A stretch of DNA of 64,000 bases from Armatimonadota bacterium. Lineage in GTDB: Bacteria > Armatimonadota > UBA10988. The position numbers were made by a program, and so were the translations under genes. The notes under the pieces are model-generated. The model was not told where the DNA came from. It saw only the letters and a program-made list of their open reading frames with translations, and searched no databases. Where the stretch lies: contig JACRKZ010000138.1 in the NCBI GenBank assembly GCA_016235455.1, positions 1 to 64,000 on the forward strand, given 5' to 3'. This document shows positions 33,032 through 43,076 of this stretch, piece by piece. Numbering within the stretch: the first letter of the stretch is position 1; each line of letters starts with the position of its first letter.

Positions 33032-34138
33032 ATGAGCAGTTTCAGCCTGAACCTCCGACCGGCCGACCAGTGCCGCTACGATATCCTCTCGCTCGGCGAG
33101 ATCATGCTGCGGCTCGATCCCGGCGAGGGCCGCATCCATACCACGCGCAGCTTCCAGGTCTGGGAAGGCGGCGGCGAGTACAACGTGGCGCGCGGGCTAC
33201 GGCGCTGCTTCGGGCTGCGCGCGGCGGTGGCCACGGCCTTTGCCGACAACCCCGTGGGTCGGCTGGTCGAGGACTTCATCCTGCAGGGCGGGGTCGACAC
33301 CAGCCTGATCCGCTGGGTCAAGTACGACGGCATCGGCCGTGACGTGCGCAACGGGCTCAACTTCACCGAGCGCGGCTATGGCGTGCGCGGCGCCGTCGGC
33401 TGCTCCGACCGTGGCCACACCGCCGCGTCGCAACTCAAGCCCGGCGACATCGACTGGGAGCATATCTTCGGCGAGCTCGGCGTGCGCTGGATGCACACCG
33501 GCGGCATCTTTGCCGCGCTGTCGGCCACCACGCCCGACGTCGTGGAAGAAGCCATGACCGTGGCCAAGAAGCACGGCACTGCAATCTCCTATGACCTGAA
33601 CTACCGCCCGTCGCTGTGGAAGTCCATCGGCGGACAGGCCAAGGCCCAAGAGGTCAACCAGAAGCTGGCCCGCATGGTCGACGTGATGATCGGCAACGAA
33701 GAGGACTTCACCGCCTGCCTGGGCTTCGAGGTCGAGGGTGTCGACGCCAACCTGACGGCGCTGGAGACCGACAACTTCAAGGCCATGATCAACCGCGCCA
33801 CGGCCGCCTACCCCAACTTCAAGGTCGCCGCGACCACGCTGCGCTCGGTGCGCACCGCCACGCGCAACGACTGGGGCGCCATCTGCTGGGCCGGTGGCGA
33901 GTTCTACCAGGCCATCCATCGGCCCGACCTGGAGATCCTCGACCGCGTCGGCGGCGGCGACAGCTTCGCCTCGGGTCTGGTCTACGGCCTGATGGTCAAG
34001 GGCGACCCGGCCCTGGCCGTCAACTACGGCGCGGCCCACGGCGCGCTGGCCATGACCACCCCCGGCGACACCTCCATGGCCACGCTGGCCGAGGTCGAAA
34101 AGCTCATGGGCGGCGGCGGCGCGCGCGTCGACCGGTAG
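33032..34138 (+). CDS. PfkB-family carbohydrate kinase (2-keto-3-deoxygluconate kinase-like)
   Basis: YDILSLGEIMLRLDPGEGRI; YDLNYRPSLWKS; DRVGGGDSFASGLVYGL (PfkB signature). Confidence 0.88.
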   Translation: MSSFSLNLRPADQCRYDILSLGEIMLRLDPGEGRIHTTRSFQVWEGGGEYNVARGLRRCFGLRAAVATAFADNPVGRLVEDFILQGGVDTSLIRWVKYDGIGRDVRNGLNFTERGYGVRGAVGCSDRGHTAASQLKPGDIDWEHIFGELGVRWMHTGGIFAALSATTPDVVEEAMTVAKKHGTAISYDLNYRPSLWKSIGGQAKAQEVNQKLARMVDVMIGNEEDFTACLGFEVEGVDANLTALETDNFKAMINRATAAYPNFKVAATTLRSVRTATRNDWGAICWAGGEFYQAIHRPDLEILDRVGGGDSFASGLVYGLMVKGDPALAVNYGAAHGALAMTTPGDTSMATLAEVEKLMGGGGARVDR

Positions 34139-34148
34139 GGCGCGGCTA

Positions 34149-34243
34149 CGGTGAGCTGCATCCGCGGATAACGCAGATGGACGCAGATAGGTCTGAGTCA
34201 TCCATCTGCGATCATCTGCGCTATCTGCGGATGCAGCTCACCG
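34149..34243. repeat. Long imperfect inverted repeat built from phased ATCTGCG heptamers
   Basis: Outer 17-bp perfect arms cGGTGAGCTGCATCCGC / GCGGATGCAGCTCACCg; inner arms carry CGCRGAT at 34163, 34172, 34182 and ATCTGCG at 34204, 34214, 34223. Confidence 0.85.
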
Positions 34244-36853
34244 CGGCTCGATGTTCAGGTTGTCCAGATAGATGACGGCCGGGCCGTTGGCCACCGAGAC
34301 GAAGCCGCACCAGGCGATCTTGCGGAAACCGTCGTCGCAGTGCAGTTTGGCGAAGACCTTCGGCGGCTGGCCGGGCAGAGCGACGGTCAGGGTGTAGGTG
34401 CCGTCGGCCTTGTCGCCCAGCGCGCAGTCGAGCTGGTAGTGGACCCACACGCTGCGCGGTATCTCCAGCAGTTTGGTGCCCTGCACCGTGAGCCAGCCGT
34501 CGGCGCCGAAGGCCAGTGCCGGACCCGTCTTCCAGGGCTGGCCGCCATCGCGCCAGGCGTGCTCGAACGGTGCGCCCGGCTCCAACCGCAGATCGAAGCT
34601 GACCCGCGCCGTGCCGTGGTCATAGCCGGGGTTGTAGAGCAGGTGCGGGTTGTAGAAGTTCGGCTGACCGGCGGCGTCGGTGAACTTCAGGCTCTGCTTG
34701 CCCGACGCCGCGGTCTCGGCGGTGAGGCGCAGGCTGGCCGCCTCGCTATCCTCCAGCGCGGTGCCGAAGCTGGGCTTGGCGCCCGGCTGGCCGTCCTCGA
34801 AGTCGTCGGCCACGGCGGCCGGCGGCGGTGGGATGGCCGGCGCATAGACCGCCGGCCAGGACTTGGTGAAGGTGTGGTTGGTCAGCCGGCCCGCCTTGCT
34901 GTAGTCCCACGGCTTGAAGCCAACCTTCGCTGCTGGTGAGCCCGGCTTGAGGCGATAGTCGCCGTGCTCGGGATCGACGAACATGGGGTCGGCCACCACG
35001 GAGTCGACATCCTGGCCCTTGGCCTGCCAGGCGGCCAGATCCAGATCCCCCCAGCGCGGCGCGTTGCCCCGGCGGTTCCAGTAGAGGTTGGAATCGAGCT
35101 CGCAGTTGGCCCGCGGCCAGGCGTTGTCGACCAGATGGCCGACGTCATAGAGCAGGATGTTGCGGTGCAGCGCCATGGAGAGATGCTGCTCCATCCGCCC
35201 GCAGCGCAGCAGCGGCGCGCCGTCGTCGAGGATGGGGCCGAAGATGTTGTTGCGCGCGGTGTTCTCGCGCCCATAGTTGACGTTGAACGAGTGCGTGGTG
35301 CAGCGGTAGACCAGGTTGTTCTCCACGGTGATGCCGCTGCTGCCCTCGTCGAGGTAGATGCCCACGCCCCACGGCACGCCGACCTGATCATGCACGACGT
35401 TGCCGCTGATGACCGTCCCGGTGGCCACGCCCAGCGTGTAGATGCCCGCCTCGTCGCCCAGCACACGCTGGGGCATGTCGTGGATGTGGTTGTCGGCGAT
35501 GGTATTGGCGCGCGTCGGCGTGTCGCCGTAGCCCCAGGTCCAGCCCGCGGAGATGCCGCTGTAGTAGAAGTCGGCGATCTCGTTGTGCGACAGCTCGCAG
35601 TGGTGCGCAAAGCCCAGCCAGATGCCCACCGCCGGTGGGTGCATCCGCCCGCCATGGGCAATGAGGCAGTCGCGCACCGTGTTGTGACCGGCCACGCCCT
35701 CGTCGTCCGGCGGCGCGCCGGGGCCGATCTTGATGCCGCCGCCGCCCAGGTCGGTCAGTTCGCAACGCTCGACGCGCACGCGCTTGGTGCCGTTGCCCAG
35801 CTCCAGCGCGTAGCCGCCGAGCCTGGTCAGCCGACAGTCCTCGAAGACGCTGTCGCGCAGGCCCTCGGCGGTGACCGCGGCGGCCATGCCGCTCTCGGCC
35901 TGTGGCAGGCTGTGCCCGTCGGGCTCCAGCAGCCAGTTGGCATGGGCGAAGGTCAGGCCGCGGAATTCCAGATGCTCCACCCACCGGCGGCCGGCGATGT
36001 CGCCCTGGAACTGCACCAGCGTGGTCAGTCGCGGTGCGATGACCAGCGCGCGCTCCGGCGCTTCGCCGGGCATCGGCACGTAGGTCAGCGTGGCCGTCGG
36101 TCGGTCCAGGTACCAGTCGCCGGGCTGGCCGAGTTGCTCCTTGACGTTCTCCACCAGGTACCGCGTGCCCGCGCCGAGCCCGGCCATCGACGGATGCCAC
36201 GTCGGCCGCCGGAAGGTGGCGATGCGCGCGGCGTCATCCACCTTGGCCAGCCTCATGCGTGACACCGACCAGGTGTGGAAGCACAGCACCTCGACATCGT
36301 CGAGGTTGGCCTGGTCGGCGCGCAGTGCGCCCTTCTCGAAGCGCAGCCGGTTGGCGCCGCGCTCGGCCACGTCGGGCGTAGGGGCGATGTTGCCCGTCGC
36401 GTAGGCGTAGCCCTGGCGCGGCCAGCGCGGCCGGAAGCGGCGCTCGCCGTTGATGAAGAGCTGGGTGAAGTTGCTGCCGTCCGGCAGCTTGGCCTGCCAA
36501 CGATTGCCAGCCACCCGCCAGTTGGCCACCGGCTGGCCGCCGCTGAGGATTACGTTGGCGCCGGGCGCGCCGCGGTAGACGATCGGCGCGCCGGCACGGC
36601 CGGAGTCCTCGGGCTGGAAGGTCAGCGTCGCCGGCAGGTAGTAGACGCCGCCCGCCAACGTGATCACGGCGCCGTCGGTCAGGCGACCGCCGGCTTTCAG
36701 CTCGCGAATGGCGTCACGCGCACGCTGGACCGTGGCCAGCGGCGCGGCCTTGGTGCCAGCGGCGGCATCGTTGCCGCCCGGCGCGACGAACAACTCCACC
36801 GGCGCGGCGGATATCGCGGCCGAGAGCAGAATGACCCAGAGCAGGTGGCGCAT
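34238..36853 (-). CDS. Secreted right-handed parallel beta-helix (pectate-lyase-like) protein
   Basis: Start ATG 36853; VELFVAPGGNDAAAGTKAAPLATVQRARDAIRELK; multiple beta-helix rungs (NTIADNHIHDM, GTVISGNVVHDQ, ITVENNLVYRCTTHSF). Confidence 0.88.
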   Translation of the reverse strand: MRHLLWVILLSAAISAAPVELFVAPGGNDAAAGTKAAPLATVQRARDAIRELKAGGRLTDGAVITLAGGVYYLPATLTFQPEDSGRAGAPIVYRGAPGANVILSGGQPVANWRVAGNRWQAKLPDGSNFTQLFINGERRFRPRWPRQGYAYATGNIAPTPDVAERGANRLRFEKGALRADQANLDDVEVLCFHTWSVSRMRLAKVDDAARIATFRRPTWHPSMAGLGAGTRYLVENVKEQLGQPGDWYLDRPTATLTYVPMPGEAPERALVIAPRLTTLVQFQGDIAGRRWVEHLEFRGLTFAHANWLLEPDGHSLPQAESGMAAAVTAEGLRDSVFEDCRLTRLGGYALELGNGTKRVRVERCELTDLGGGGIKIGPGAPPDDEGVAGHNTVRDCLIAHGGRMHPPAVGIWLGFAHHCELSHNEIADFYYSGISAGWTWGYGDTPTRANTIADNHIHDMPQRVLGDEAGIYTLGVATGTVISGNVVHDQVGVPWGVGIYLDEGSSGITVENNLVYRCTTHSFNVNYGRENTARNNIFGPILDDGAPLLRCGRMEQHLSMALHRNILLYDVGHLVDNAWPRANCELDSNLYWNRRGNAPRWGDLDLAAWQAKGQDVDSVVADPMFVDPEHGDYRLKPGSPAAKVGFKPWDYSKAGRLTNHTFTKSWPAVYAPAIPPPPAAVADDFEDGQPGAKPSFGTALEDSEAASLRLTAETAASGKQSLKFTDAAGQPNFYNPHLLYNPGYDHGTARVSFDLRLEPGAPFEHAWRDGGQPWKTGPALAFGADGWLTVQGTKLLEIPRSVWVHYQLDCALGDKADGTYTLTVALPGQPPKVFAKLHCDDGFRKIAWCGFVSVANGPAVIYLDNLNIEPR

Positions 36854-36883
36854 GACAGCCCTCCGCTCGGTGATTCGCGCGCT

Positions 36884-36961
36884 GGTGGCACCGGCCTCCT
36901 GGCCGGTGATTGCGCGCGGCTCGCCTCGATGGCCATCACCGGCCACGAGGCCGGTGCCACC
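36884..36961. repeat. REP/BIME-like double-hairpin inverted repeat
   Basis: 26-bp arms GGTGGCACCGGCCTCCTGGCCGGTGA / TCACCGGCCACGAGGCCGGTGCCACC with 1 mismatch; each arm is itself a palindrome (CACCGGCC-N4-GGCCGGTG). Confidence 0.85.
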
Positions 36962-36963
36962 CG

Positions 36964-38439
36964 TCAGGCGCGGCGCCAGCTCGTCCCGTCGCGCGTGTCT
37001 TCCAGCACCACACCCAGCTCGGTGAGCTGCAGGCGGATCTGGTCGGCCAGGGCGAAGTTCTTCTCGGCCCGCGCCGTGCGCCGCATGGCGATGAGGAGCT
37101 GCATCAGCCCATCCTCAAGATCGCCACCGGTCTGCGGCAACTGCGCCGGCACCAGACCCAGCACCGTGCCGCCCAAGTCGTTGAAGACCGCGTGGATCTC
37201 GTCGAGCGCCGCGCGCGACAGCCTGGTCCCGCTGTTCAGCAGATCGTTGCTGGCGCGGCACAGGTCGAACAGCACGGCCAGCGCGCCCGGCGCGCCGAAG
37301 TCGTCGTCCATCGCCTCCGCGAACCGGCTCCTGAAGCCCGCCAGGTCGAGGCCGTGGTCGGCGCCGTCGTCGGCCGCGCGCTCCAGCGCGCGTCGCACCA
37401 GGCCGACGGCGGTGTGCAGGCGGCGCAGTCCGTTCTCGGCAGCCTCGAGCCCTTCGGCGGTGAAGTCGAGATCGCTGCGGTAGTGGCTGGAGAGCACATA
37501 GAAGCGCAACACCAGCGGATCGTACTTGCGGCCGAGCATGGGGTGCGTGGGCCAGTCGGGGTTGACGATGTCTTTGATGAGCACGAAGTTGCCCTTCGAC
37601 TTGCCCATCTTCTCGCCATTGACCGTGATCATGTGGTTGTGCAGCCAGTAGCGCACGAACGGCTGCTCATGCGCGCCTTCGCTCTGGGCGATCTCGCACT
37701 CGTGGTGCGGGAACTGGTTCTCCAGGCCGCCGCCGTGGATATCGAAGGTGTTGCCCAGGTACTTGGCCGACATGGCCGAGCACTCCAAGTGCCAGCCCGG
37801 ATAGCCCGCGCCCCAGGGGCTGGGCCATTGCATGATGTGCTCGGGCTCGGCAGCCTTCCATAGCGCGAAGTCACGCGGGTCGCGCTTCTCATCGAGCACT
37901 GCCACGCGCGCGCCGGACTCCACGTCCTCGATCCGGCGGCCGGACAGCTTGCCGTAGCCCTCGAAGCTCTTCACATCGAAGTAGACGCTGCCGTTGACCT
38001 CGTAGGCATGGCCCTTGGCCAGCAGTTCCTGGCACAGCGCGATCTGCTCGGGGATATGGCCCGTGGCGCGCGGCTGAATGTCGGGCCGCAGCAGGCCCAA
38101 CGCGTCCATGTCGTCCAGATAGCTGTTGGTGAACAGCTCGGCGATGGCCATGGGATGCAGGCCGCGGCGCCGCGACTCGGCGATGATCTTGTCCTCGCCG
38201 GCGTCGGCATCGTCGGTCAGGTGGCCCACGTCGGTGATGTTCTGGACGTAGGTGACCTCATAGCCCGTGTAGCGCAGCCAGCGCACGATGACGTCGAAGC
38301 TCAGGTAGCTCTTGGCATGGCCCATATGCGAATGGCCGTAGACCGTCGGGCCACAGACGTACATGCCGACCCGCGGCGGGGCCAACGGCTCGAACGGCTC
38401 CTTGTCCCGGCGCAACGTGTTGTAGACCTGCAAGGCCAT
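36964..38439 (-). CDS. cysS: Cysteinyl-tRNA synthetase
   Basis: [25 protein letters not shown] (HIGH-type), [16 protein letters not shown] (KMSKS), [21 protein letters not shown]. Confidence 0.96.
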   Translation of the reverse strand: MALQVYNTLRRDKEPFEPLAPPRVGMYVCGPTVYGHSHMGHAKSYLSFDVIVRWLRYTGYEVTYVQNITDVGHLTDDADAGEDKIIAESRRRGLHPMAIAELFTNSYLDDMDALGLLRPDIQPRATGHIPEQIALCQELLAKGHAYEVNGSVYFDVKSFEGYGKLSGRRIEDVESGARVAVLDEKRDPRDFALWKAAEPEHIMQWPSPWGAGYPGWHLECSAMSAKYLGNTFDIHGGGLENQFPHHECEIAQSEGAHEQPFVRYWLHNHMITVNGEKMGKSKGNFVLIKDIVNPDWPTHPMLGRKYDPLVLRFYVLSSHYRSDLDFTAEGLEAAENGLRRLHTAVGLVRRALERAADDGADHGLDLAGFRSRFAEAMDDDFGAPGALAVLFDLCRASNDLLNSGTRLSRAALDEIHAVFNDLGGTVLGLVPAQLPQTGGDLEDGLMQLLIAMRRTARAEKNFALADQIRLQLTELGVVLEDTRDGTSWRRA

Positions 38440-38463
38440 GTCGTCTCGCTCCTCTGTCTAGTG

Positions 38464-39690
38464 CTATACGCCCGGCACCTGCTTCGACCGCGCCTTGAGC
38501 GAGTGCGTCACGGGCATCCCGCCGCGCACCAGCTCGCGTTCGAGCAGTTGCACGAACGCCGCCCGGTCGGGCCCGCGCACAATGGCCTGCTCGTGGGCCT
38601 CTTGCAGGGCCACGGGATACCCGTGCCCTTTGGCGATCTGGTCGACGATCACCGCGTGCACCAAAGATACCACCGACTCGTCGTCCGCGGCCCACTCGGG
38701 CATCTCGACGCGGCCGATCTCCCGCGCCGCGCCGTCGCGCGCTGCGTGGAGGTAGAAGAATGCCGCGCGCTGCTTGATGCGCTCATAGCCGCTGTTGCGC
38801 TCGACGAACAGCGGCGAGCGATGGCTCGCGGGCAGGACCGCGCCGAACAGGTCGGAGTCGACGAGCCCCGCCGGCCGGCCGCAGGGCAGGGCCTGGGCCT
38901 CGGCCACGGTCATGGTGTCGCTGCCGGTGACCTGCCTGACGGCGGCCAGATGCGGGCAGAGCTCGCAGTTGACCACCCGCTGGTCGCAGTCGCCCAGCCG
39001 CACGAGGTTGTTCACCTCGTTGGCGCCCGACCGGCTGACGTAGCTGGCCACCGGCACGCCGATCTCACCAAAGCGCGCCAGCAGCCGGCCATACTCCTCC
39101 AGGTGCGCGAGTGTGAAGCCATCGTCCTCGTGCGCCCAGCTCCAGGGGATCAGCTTGCCGTCCAGCAGCGCGACCGCCGGCCGCGCGGTCGTGGCTTCCG
39201 CCAGCGCCAGCAGGGCCCGCAGTTCCTCCACCGTGCGCACCACGGCCACGTGCTCGGCGGTGACCGTCTGGCGTTGGCCCAGCACGCCACGAAAGACATC
39301 GCCCTCGTCGCTGTACAGCCGCGGCTCCGAGTCCAGTTCCGCCGACGACTGCTCGCCATAGGTGAGGCGCACGCGGCCGGTGTTGACCACGAACCAGATG
39401 GCCGCGCCGTGGCGGTCGGGGTAAATCTGGCTGCCGTCGCTGGCCACGACGGTATAGGCGAGCGGCGCTGGCGGCGCGGGGAAGCTGCGGCCCGCCTCGG
39501 GCGTCAAGGCGGCCAGTTGCAGCTTGGTGCCGGCGGTGGCGGTGCGGTCGGCCCACCAGCTGTAGCGTCGCGCATGGTCGGCGTAGGCCGCCACGGTATG
39601 CTCACGCCGCCGCGCGCGGTCGGCCTGCTCGACGAGCTGCTGCTCGGCCAGGTCGGCAATGCGCGCATAGACCTCGTTGAGCTTGAACAT
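38464..39690 (-). CDS. NurA domain-containing nuclease-like protein
   Basis: YTVVASDGSQIYPDRHGAAIWFVVNTG and ALLDGKLIPWSW acidic motifs typical of NurA. Confidence 0.75.
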   Translation of the reverse strand: MFKLNEVYARIADLAEQQLVEQADRARRREHTVAAYADHARRYSWWADRTATAGTKLQLAALTPEAGRSFPAPPAPLAYTVVASDGSQIYPDRHGAAIWFVVNTGRVRLTYGEQSSAELDSEPRLYSDEGDVFRGVLGQRQTVTAEHVAVVRTVEELRALLALAEATTARPAVALLDGKLIPWSWAHEDDGFTLAHLEEYGRLLARFGEIGVPVASYVSRSGANEVNNLVRLGDCDQRVVNCELCPHLAAVRQVTGSDTMTVAEAQALPCGRPAGLVDSDLFGAVLPASHRSPLFVERNSGYERIKQRAAFFYLHAARDGAAREIGRVEMPEWAADDESVVSLVHAVIVDQIAKGHGYPVALQEAHEQAIVRGPDRAAFVQLLERELVRGGMPVTHSLKARSKQVPGV

Positions 39691-39699
39691 GGCAGCCGA

Positions 39700-40476
39700 T
39701 CAGCGTCCGGCCAGCGTCACGAGCAACTGCTCGCACTCGGCGTAGTCGCGGTCGTGGTCGATGTCGAAGTTGAAGGCCGCGTCGCAGCCGAAGATGGCCG
39801 CCACGGGGAAGCCCATCAGCCGTGCGATGGCCGCCTCCAGCGCGGGCACGTTCATCAGCCGCCAGCCGAACTTCATGGACAGCGCGAAGCGCAGCGCGGT
39901 CAGCGGCCCGATCATGCCGAACAGCCGGGCGAAGTGCTTGCGCGCGCCAAAGACCATCTCGATCCGCTCGCGGTGCTGGGCGATGAGCGTGGGGCTCATG
40001 ACCATCACCGAGGAGGCGGTCAGGTCGCCTTCCTTGAGCGGCACATACTTGTTGGTGGCCTCGGGCAGGCGCGCCTCCACCTCTTCACGGCGGTAGATGG
40101 GCAACACGAAGCCCTTGTCGGCCGGGGTGCGCGCCACCAGATCGTCCAGGCCCTCAGCCGTGAGGAACGGCAGGTCGGAGGAGATGAACACCACCTGCTG
40201 CTGGTCGCCGAGCGCCTCGAGCCCAGCCATGATGTTGGCCGGCCCGCTGCCGCGGTCCTCGACAAACAGATCCTCCGGCCGCAGGTCGAGGCTGTCGCGG
40301 ATCTGGTTGGGGCCGACCACGCAGACGCGGCCGACGCGTGCCGCATTGTGGGCCGCGTCGAGCGCCGTGTCGATCAGCCGGTGCCCGCCAAACTCGAGCA
40401 CGCACTTGAACGGCTGCTCGAATCGGCTGGACAGGGAGTCGGGCATCGGCCCGCCGGCGGTGATCAGGGCGTCCAT
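39700..40476 (-). CDS. MobA-like NTP transferase domain protein
   Basis: MDALITAGG..., FISSDLPFLTAEGLDDLV, FNFDIDHDRDY: nucleotidyltransferase signatures. Confidence 0.8.
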   Translation of the reverse strand: MDALITAGGPMPDSLSSRFEQPFKCVLEFGGHRLIDTALDAAHNAARVGRVCVVGPNQIRDSLDLRPEDLFVEDRGSGPANIMAGLEALGDQQQVVFISSDLPFLTAEGLDDLVARTPADKGFVLPIYRREEVEARLPEATNKYVPLKEGDLTASSVMVMSPTLIAQHRERIEMVFGARKHFARLFGMIGPLTALRFALSMKFGWRLMNVPALEAAIARLMGFPVAAIFGCDAAFNFDIDHDRDYAECEQLLVTLAGR

Positions 40477-40546
40477 GGTGTCTCCAGGGCAGATAGTATA
40501 GCCGCTGCGGTTGCGCAGGCATACCAGCGCGCGTTACGCTGGGAGC

Positions 40547-42097
40547 ATGATCAAGCTGCTTACTGCCGCGGAAATGCGCGAACTCGACCGCGCCACCATC
40601 GAGGACCATGGCCTGGCCGGGGTGGTGCTCATGGAGCACGCCGGCCGGGCCGTGGCCGAGGCGGCGCGCGACCTGGCCGGCGGCGCGGGCCGCCACATCA
40701 CACTGGTCTGCGGCAAGGGCAACAACGGTGGCGACGGGTTCGTCGCCGCCCGCTGGCTGCTGCGCTGGGGATTCGTGCCCGAGGTCTTCCTGGTCGGCGA
40801 TCCCGAGAGCGTGCAGGGCGATGCACGCACCAACCTCAACCTGCTGTTGCGCGCCGGCTCCGGCGTGGAGACGCTGGCTGAGGAGGCCCACCTGGTACTG
40901 CTCACGGGCAGTCTGCGGCGGGCGGTGGTGGTGGTTGACGCACTGCTCGGCACGGGGCTCACCGGCCCGCCGGGTGGTGTGGTGGGCGGCGCCATCCGCA
41001 CGGTCAACGCCGGCGGCCGGCCCGTGCTGGCGGTCGATCTGCCCTCGGGGCTCAATGCCGACTCGGGCGAGGTCTATGACCCGCACATCGAGGCGGTGCG
41101 CACCGTCACCTTCGGCGCCTACAAGCGCGGTCTGGCGCTGCAGCCGGGCGCCGACTGCGCCGGCGAGGTGTCGGTCATCGACATCGGCCTGCCCACCGCC
41201 CTACTCAACGCGCTGGACAAGGCGCCCGCGCTGGTCGAGCCGGCCGATGTCGCCGCGCGCCTGCCGCGCCGCGCCGCCGACTTCCACAAGGGCCTGGCCG
41301 GCCGCGTTCTGCTCATCGCCGGCTCGCGCGCGCTGGGCGGCGCGGCGCTGCTGGCCGCGCGCGGCGCGGCACGTGGCGGCGCGGGCCTGGTCACGCTGGC
41401 GCTACCCGCGTGCCTGGCCGACAGCGCCCGCCTGGCCACCCCGGAGACCATGTGTCGGTCCATGCCCGAGACCGACGACGGTGCGCTCAACCCCGATTGC
41501 GCCGAACTGCTGGCGCCGCTGGTGGCTACCGCGGACGCCGTGGGCATAGGACCCGGCCTGGGCACCGGTGAAGGCGCGCGCGCCGCGCTGGCCGCCGCCT
41601 TCGCGGCGGCCACCGGGCCGCTGGTGCTCGACGCCGACGCGCTCAACCTGCTGGCCGACTCGCCCGAACTGCGCGATGGCGTGGACGTCCCGCTGATCCT
41701 CACGCCGCACCCCGGCGAGGCCGCGCGCCTGCTCAAGAGCGAGGTGCGCCGAGTCCAGGCCGACCGCCTCGGCGCGGCGGCCACCATCGCGCGCCGCTAC
41801 GGCGCCACGACGCTGCTCAAAGGCGCGCCCACGGTCGTGGCGACGAGCGCGGGCCGACTGACGCTCAACCCCACCGGCTGCCCGGCCATGGCCTCGGGCG
41901 GCATGGGCGATGTGCTCACCGGGCTGCTGGCCGCGCTGCTGGCCCAAGGGCTGTCGCCGAGCGATGCCGCGCTGGTCGGCGCGTGGCTGCATGGACGCGC
42001 GGGCGAACTGGCCGCCGACGGCGCCGACGCCGGCCTGCTGGCGGGCGATCTGGCCGACGCCCTGCCCGCCGCGCGGCGCGAGATCGCCTCGGCCTGA
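40547..42097 (+). CDS. Bifunctional NAD(P)H-hydrate epimerase / ADP-dependent NAD(P)H-hydrate dehydratase
   Basis: N-terminal LTAAEMRELDRATIEDHGLAGVVLMEHAGR...CGKGNNGGDGFVAARWL; C-terminal LTPHPGEAARLL, LNPTGCPAMASGGMGDVLTGLLAALLAQG. Confidence 0.95.
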   Translation: MIKLLTAAEMRELDRATIEDHGLAGVVLMEHAGRAVAEAARDLAGGAGRHITLVCGKGNNGGDGFVAARWLLRWGFVPEVFLVGDPESVQGDARTNLNLLLRAGSGVETLAEEAHLVLLTGSLRRAVVVVDALLGTGLTGPPGGVVGGAIRTVNAGGRPVLAVDLPSGLNADSGEVYDPHIEAVRTVTFGAYKRGLALQPGADCAGEVSVIDIGLPTALLNALDKAPALVEPADVAARLPRRAADFHKGLAGRVLLIAGSRALGGAALLAARGAARGGAGLVTLALPACLADSARLATPETMCRSMPETDDGALNPDCAELLAPLVATADAVGIGPGLGTGEGARAALAAAFAAATGPLVLDADALNLLADSPELRDGVDVPLILTPHPGEAARLLKSEVRRVQADRLGAAATIARRYGATTLLKGAPTVVATSAGRLTLNPTGCPAMASGGMGDVLTGLLAALLAQGLSPSDAALVGAWLHGRAGELAADGADAGLLAGDLADALPAARREIASA

Positions 42098-42198
42098 GCG
42101 CGGCGCCGAGGCGTGGCGCGGGGCCGTTTGGTGCCAATTCGCATCCGCCCCTCACACCTTCGTGCTGTGGTATCATGCTCTATGAGCAGGAGCCATCA

Positions 42199-42570
42199 AT
42201 GGAGCCCAACGAGAGCATCGCTTGGGTGGCGCTGGGAGTGGCCGGCGCTCTGGCGTTGATCATCGCCTCGGCGTTGCCGTTCATCTCGTCGCTGCTAGGA
42301 CCGCGGCGTCCATCGGACGTCAAGCTGCAGTCGTACGAGTGCGGCATCACCCCCGAACAGGAGGCCATGGGCCCGGTTTCGGTCCGGTTTGGCGTCACGG
42401 CCATGCTGTTCCTGCTGTTCGACATCGAAGTGGTCTTTCTCTACCCTTGGGCTGCTGCGTTTGGCAGGATGGGTCTGTTCGCGGTGTTTGAGGCACTCGT
42501 GTTTCTGGCCATCCTCGCCGTGGGTTACCTGTGGGTCTGGAAACGAGGTGCCTTCGAATGGGACAAGTGA
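42199..42570 (+). CDS. nuoA: NADH-quinone oxidoreductase subunit A
   Basis: KLQSYECGITPEQEAMGPVSVRFGVTAMLFLLFDIEVVFLYPWA. Confidence 0.95.
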   Translation: MEPNESIAWVALGVAGALALIIASALPFISSLLGPRRPSDVKLQSYECGITPEQEAMGPVSVRFGVTAMLFLLFDIEVVFLYPWAAAFGRMGLFAVFEALVFLAILAVGYLWVWKRGAFEWDK

Positions 42571-43076
42571 CCAACGGCGGCCAGGCGGTGGAGGCCGCGT
42601 TGACCGAGGCCTTCGGCGACCTGCTGAGCTTCGTGCCCACCAGCGATGGCATGTTGACCGTCGAACTCGCCGAGCCGAGCCGGCTGCTCGACGTGCTCGG
42701 CTGGCTGCGTAGCCACGCGGACTTCGCCTTCGCCCACCTCGCCGATGTCACGGCCGTGGACCGGTTGCCGCGCGAGCCGCGGTTCGACTTGGTCTACCAC
42801 CTGTTCTCCCTCGCGCTGCCGCTGCGCCTGCGCCTCCGGGTGCCGCTGGCCCTCGACCAGCCCATCGCCAGCGTGACGGGTCTGTGGTCGGGCGCCAACT
42901 ACTCCGAGCGCGAGGTCTTCGACCTGTTCGGCATCGTCTTCTCAGGCCACCCCAACCTGGAGCGCATCCTCCTGCCCGACGACTATGTGGGCTTCCCGCT
43001 ACGCCGCGACCATCCGCTGGGCGAGATTCCCGTAGACTTCGACCTGCCCTACCGAAAGCGATTTGGCCATGCGTGA
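42558..43076 (+). CDS. nuoC: NADH-quinone oxidoreductase subunit C
   Basis: ATG 42558 overlaps nuoA; SVTGLWSGANYSEREVFDLFGIVFSGHPNLERILLPDDYVGFPLRRDHPLGE. Confidence 0.95.
   Translation: MGQVTNGGQAVEAALTEAFGDLLSFVPTSDGMLTVELAEPSRLLDVLGWLRSHADFAFAHLADVTAVDRLPREPRFDLVYHLFSLALPLRLRLRVPLALDQPIASVTGLWSGANYSEREVFDLFGIVFSGHPNLERILLPDDYVGFPLRRDHPLGEIPVDFDLPYRKRFGHA

Noticed and set aside
38008-40881. 957-aa plus-strand ORF
   Set aside because: Antisense to cysS, nurA and the nucleotidyltransferase genes, all with clear family motifs.
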